Assembly (NCBI GenBank): GCA_002359975.1
Contig: DENG01000033.1
Span: 9,428-16,943 of the forward strand
DNA: 7,516 nucleotides
Direction of reading: 5' to 3'
Source of the DNA: Polynucleobacter sp. UBA2650
GTDB taxonomy: Bacteria; Pseudomonadota; Gammaproteobacteria; Burkholderiales; Burkholderiaceae
Shown: positions 7,084 to 7,516 of the stretch, piece after piece
How the letters are laid out: the number at the start of each line of letters is the position of its first letter
Numbering within the stretch: position 1 is the stretch's first letter
Translations under genes and position numbers: made by a program
The notes under the pieces: model-generated
Databases searched by the model: none
Told to the model about the DNA's origin: nothing
The model's input: the letters and a program-made list of their open reading frames with translations, nothing else

Positions 7084-7516
7084 CAGTCAGGGTCGATAAG
7101 CTCATTATTTTGGATCGCGATGGAGTGATTAATCAAGATCGTGATGATTATGTCAAATCATGCGAGGAGTGGATCCCGATTCCCAATAGCCTAGAGGCGA
7201 TTGCGTTACTTTCTCAGGCAGGCTATACCCTAACCATTGCCACCAACCAATCAGGTATCGCCCGTGGGTATTACAGCCTCAGTGAACTACATGCGATGCA
7301 TCAAAAGATGATGGATTTGCTCAAACCACTGAGTGGCAGAATTGATAGCATTTTCTTTTGTCCTCATACCGATGCCGATCAATGCGACTGTCGTAAGCCT
7401 AAACCCGGATTAATGCACCAAATTGCAGACCGTTATTTAAAAAGTCCCGCAAACCCTGCTATGCCATTAAGTAATATCCCTATCGTAGGCGACTCATTAC
7501 GTGACCTATTGGCGGG
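7080..7516 (+). CDS. gmhB: D-glycero-beta-D-manno-heptose-1,7-bisphosphate 7-phosphatase GmhB, 3' partial
   Basis: GmhB is a cytoplasmic HAD-family phosphatase that removes the C7 phosphate of heptose 1,7-bisphosphate on the way to ADP-heptose for the LPS inner core. The start ATG (7080-7082) overlaps the glyS stop as ATGA, so the two are probably translationally coupled; no Shine-Dalgarno is evident. 145 complete residues are visible of about 185-190. HAD motif I is LDRDGVIN (D12 nucleophile, D14), motif II ATNQSG (54-59), the motif III lysine lies in CRKPKPG (104-110) and motif IV is VGDSLRDL (136-143). The zinc-loop ligands are C94, H96, C102 and C104; this loop is shorter than in E. coli. 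Histidinol-phosphatase relatives share the fold, but the zinc loop and the position after glyS, usual in betaproteobacteria, support GmhB. The beta-anomer specificity is assumed from the gamma/beta-proteobacterial type. The gene runs off the right edge. Confidence 0.92.
   Translation, partial: MTVRVDKLIILDRDGVINQDRDDYVKSCEEWIPIPNSLEAIALLSQAGYTLTIATNQSGIARGYYSLSELHAMHQKMMDLLKPLSGRIDSIFFCPHTDADQCDCRKPKPGLMHQIADRYLKSPANPAMPLSNIPIVGDSLRDLLA

Overview
The window is a compact stretch of housekeeping genes, all on the + strand, from a betaproteobacterium. The gene order (miaB, ybeY, corC, lnt, glyQ, glyS, gmhB), the two-subunit glycyl-tRNA synthetase, the AT-leaning codon use and the protein sequences all suggest Burkholderiaceae. 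A Polynucleobacter-like freshwater or symbiotic lineage is my best guess; no search was run to confirm it.

Layout: the window opens inside miaB (1-1107), already missing the N-terminal part of its MTTase domain. ybeY follows after 11 bases (1119-1568), then a 57-base gap with a small inverted repeat, then corC (1626-2471). lnt (2472-3992) starts with TTG on the base after the corC stop and in the same frame. A 65-base gap leads to glyQ (4058-4939), then glyS (4955-7083), which carries a one-base frameshift near 6232-6237. gmhB starts at 7080, overlapping the glyS stop as ATGA, and runs off the right edge at 7516. No stretch over 300 bases lacks a gene.

Together the genes serve translation and the cell envelope. 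MiaB modifies tRNA, YbeY processes rRNA and GlyQ/GlyS form the tetrameric glycyl-tRNA synthetase. CorC (YbeX) belongs with YbeY in the conserved ybeZ-ybeY-ybeX-lnt cluster, Lnt completes lipoprotein acylation, and GmhB acts in LPS inner-core heptose synthesis. Short gaps, abutting or overlapping genes and no visible terminator suggest co-transcription, possibly with an extra promoter before glyQ.

I found no mobile element, CRISPR array, RNA gene or accessory system, and no evidence for a previously undescribed system. The points worth a second look are the glyS frameshift, the absence of phoH/ybeZ between miaB and ybeY, the in-frame corC/lnt junction with a TTG start, a near-duplication of the corC start, and the hairpin at the ybeY stop.
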